A stretch of 64,000 bases of DNA, taken from Photobacterium halotolerans DSM 18316 (GTDB lineage: Bacteria; Pseudomonadota; Gammaproteobacteria; Enterobacterales; Vibrionaceae). The stretch is from assembly GCF_000425165.1 (NCBI RefSeq), contig NZ_AULG01000022.1, forward strand, positions 47,812 through 111,811. The letters run 5' to 3'. The translations under genes and the position numbers were made by a program. The notes beneath the pieces are model-generated. The model did not search any database, was not told the DNA's origin, and worked only from the letters and a program-made list of their open reading frames with translations. Shown here piece by piece: positions 63,924-64,000 of the stretch (positions are counted from its first letter, which is position 1; every line of letters begins with the position of its first letter).

Positions 63924-64000
63924 CAGGGAAAAATTCAGGACGAATTTTTAGGTTGTCGGCGCCGGGAGCGCCTACAACCGTCCCGGCCCACAGCAAAGAA
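63924..64000 (-). repeat. Intergenic repeat, copy 7, inverted and cut by the window edge
   Basis: Reads CAGGGAAAAATTCAGGACGA at its left end, the reverse complement of the 3' end of the other copies, and includes both hairpins. It continues beyond the window. Its opposite orientation to copies 1-6 means the Gabija-like operon lies between inverted copies. Confidence 0.88.

Overview
The window looks like chromosomal DNA of a marine-type gammaproteobacterium. A Vibrionaceae member is my best guess, because the cellulose locus has the enteric/Vibrio bcsRQABZC + bcsEFG layout and the starch enzymes are of Vibrio type. I cannot name the genus. I saw no rRNA, tRNA or CRISPR array.

Region 1 (1-16382) is a contact-dependent inhibition (CdiA-type) locus. 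The 3' part of a very large cdiA runs in from the left edge and ends in a TNT-family NAD(P)+ glycohydrolase toxin, followed by a small immunity gene. Three tandem orphan cdiA-CT cassettes follow. Each starts with the same remnant of an IS256-family element (one terminal repeat plus the last transposase codons, antisense) fused to the same place in the cdiA FHA region. Cassettes A and B end in two related but distinct DNA/RNA non-specific endonuclease toxins with YezG-like immunity genes, and B adds a SUKH-type gene. Cassette C has lost its toxin. Two unrelated-looking pretoxin types are present, and both carry an HExxH zincin-like motif.

Region 2 (16387-25044) is a giant cyclic beta-1,2-glucan synthase (NdvB/ChvB type). 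Its 5' end seems to have been cut off where it meets cassette C.

Region 3 (25499-32998) is a starch/glycogen-use group: a secreted GH13 amylase facing a pullulanase plus lipoprotein GH13 pair. The secreted enzymes share a small repeated N-terminal domain containing FRGTPN.

Region 4 (33398-39046) is an AT-rich, probably transferred cluster: a cysteine hydrolase, a PLP decarboxylase of the Orn/Lys/Arg family, an adenylating enzyme fused to an EamA exporter, and a LysR regulator. It looks like a make-and-export pathway that I cannot match to a described one, and is my main candidate for an undescribed system.

Region 5 (39481-54131) is a complete cellulose synthesis and secretion locus: bcsG-F-E on the minus strand and bcsR-Q-A-B-Z-C on the plus strand. 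The tiny bcsF and bcsR genes are present. It would make phosphoethanolamine-modified cellulose.

Region 6 (54213-55347) is a divergent pair, a VOC-fold protein and a YafY/WYL regulator, with a candidate operator between them.

Region 7 (55381-64000) is a small defence/toxin island punctuated by seven copies of a roughly 175-bp intergenic repeat carrying two hairpins. Between copies lie a PD-(D/E)XK nuclease toxin with its immunity protein, and a two-gene Gabija-like anti-phage system (OLD/Toprim nuclease plus UvrD-like helicase). The last repeat copy is inverted relative to the others, so the Gabija-like genes are bracketed by opposed copies.
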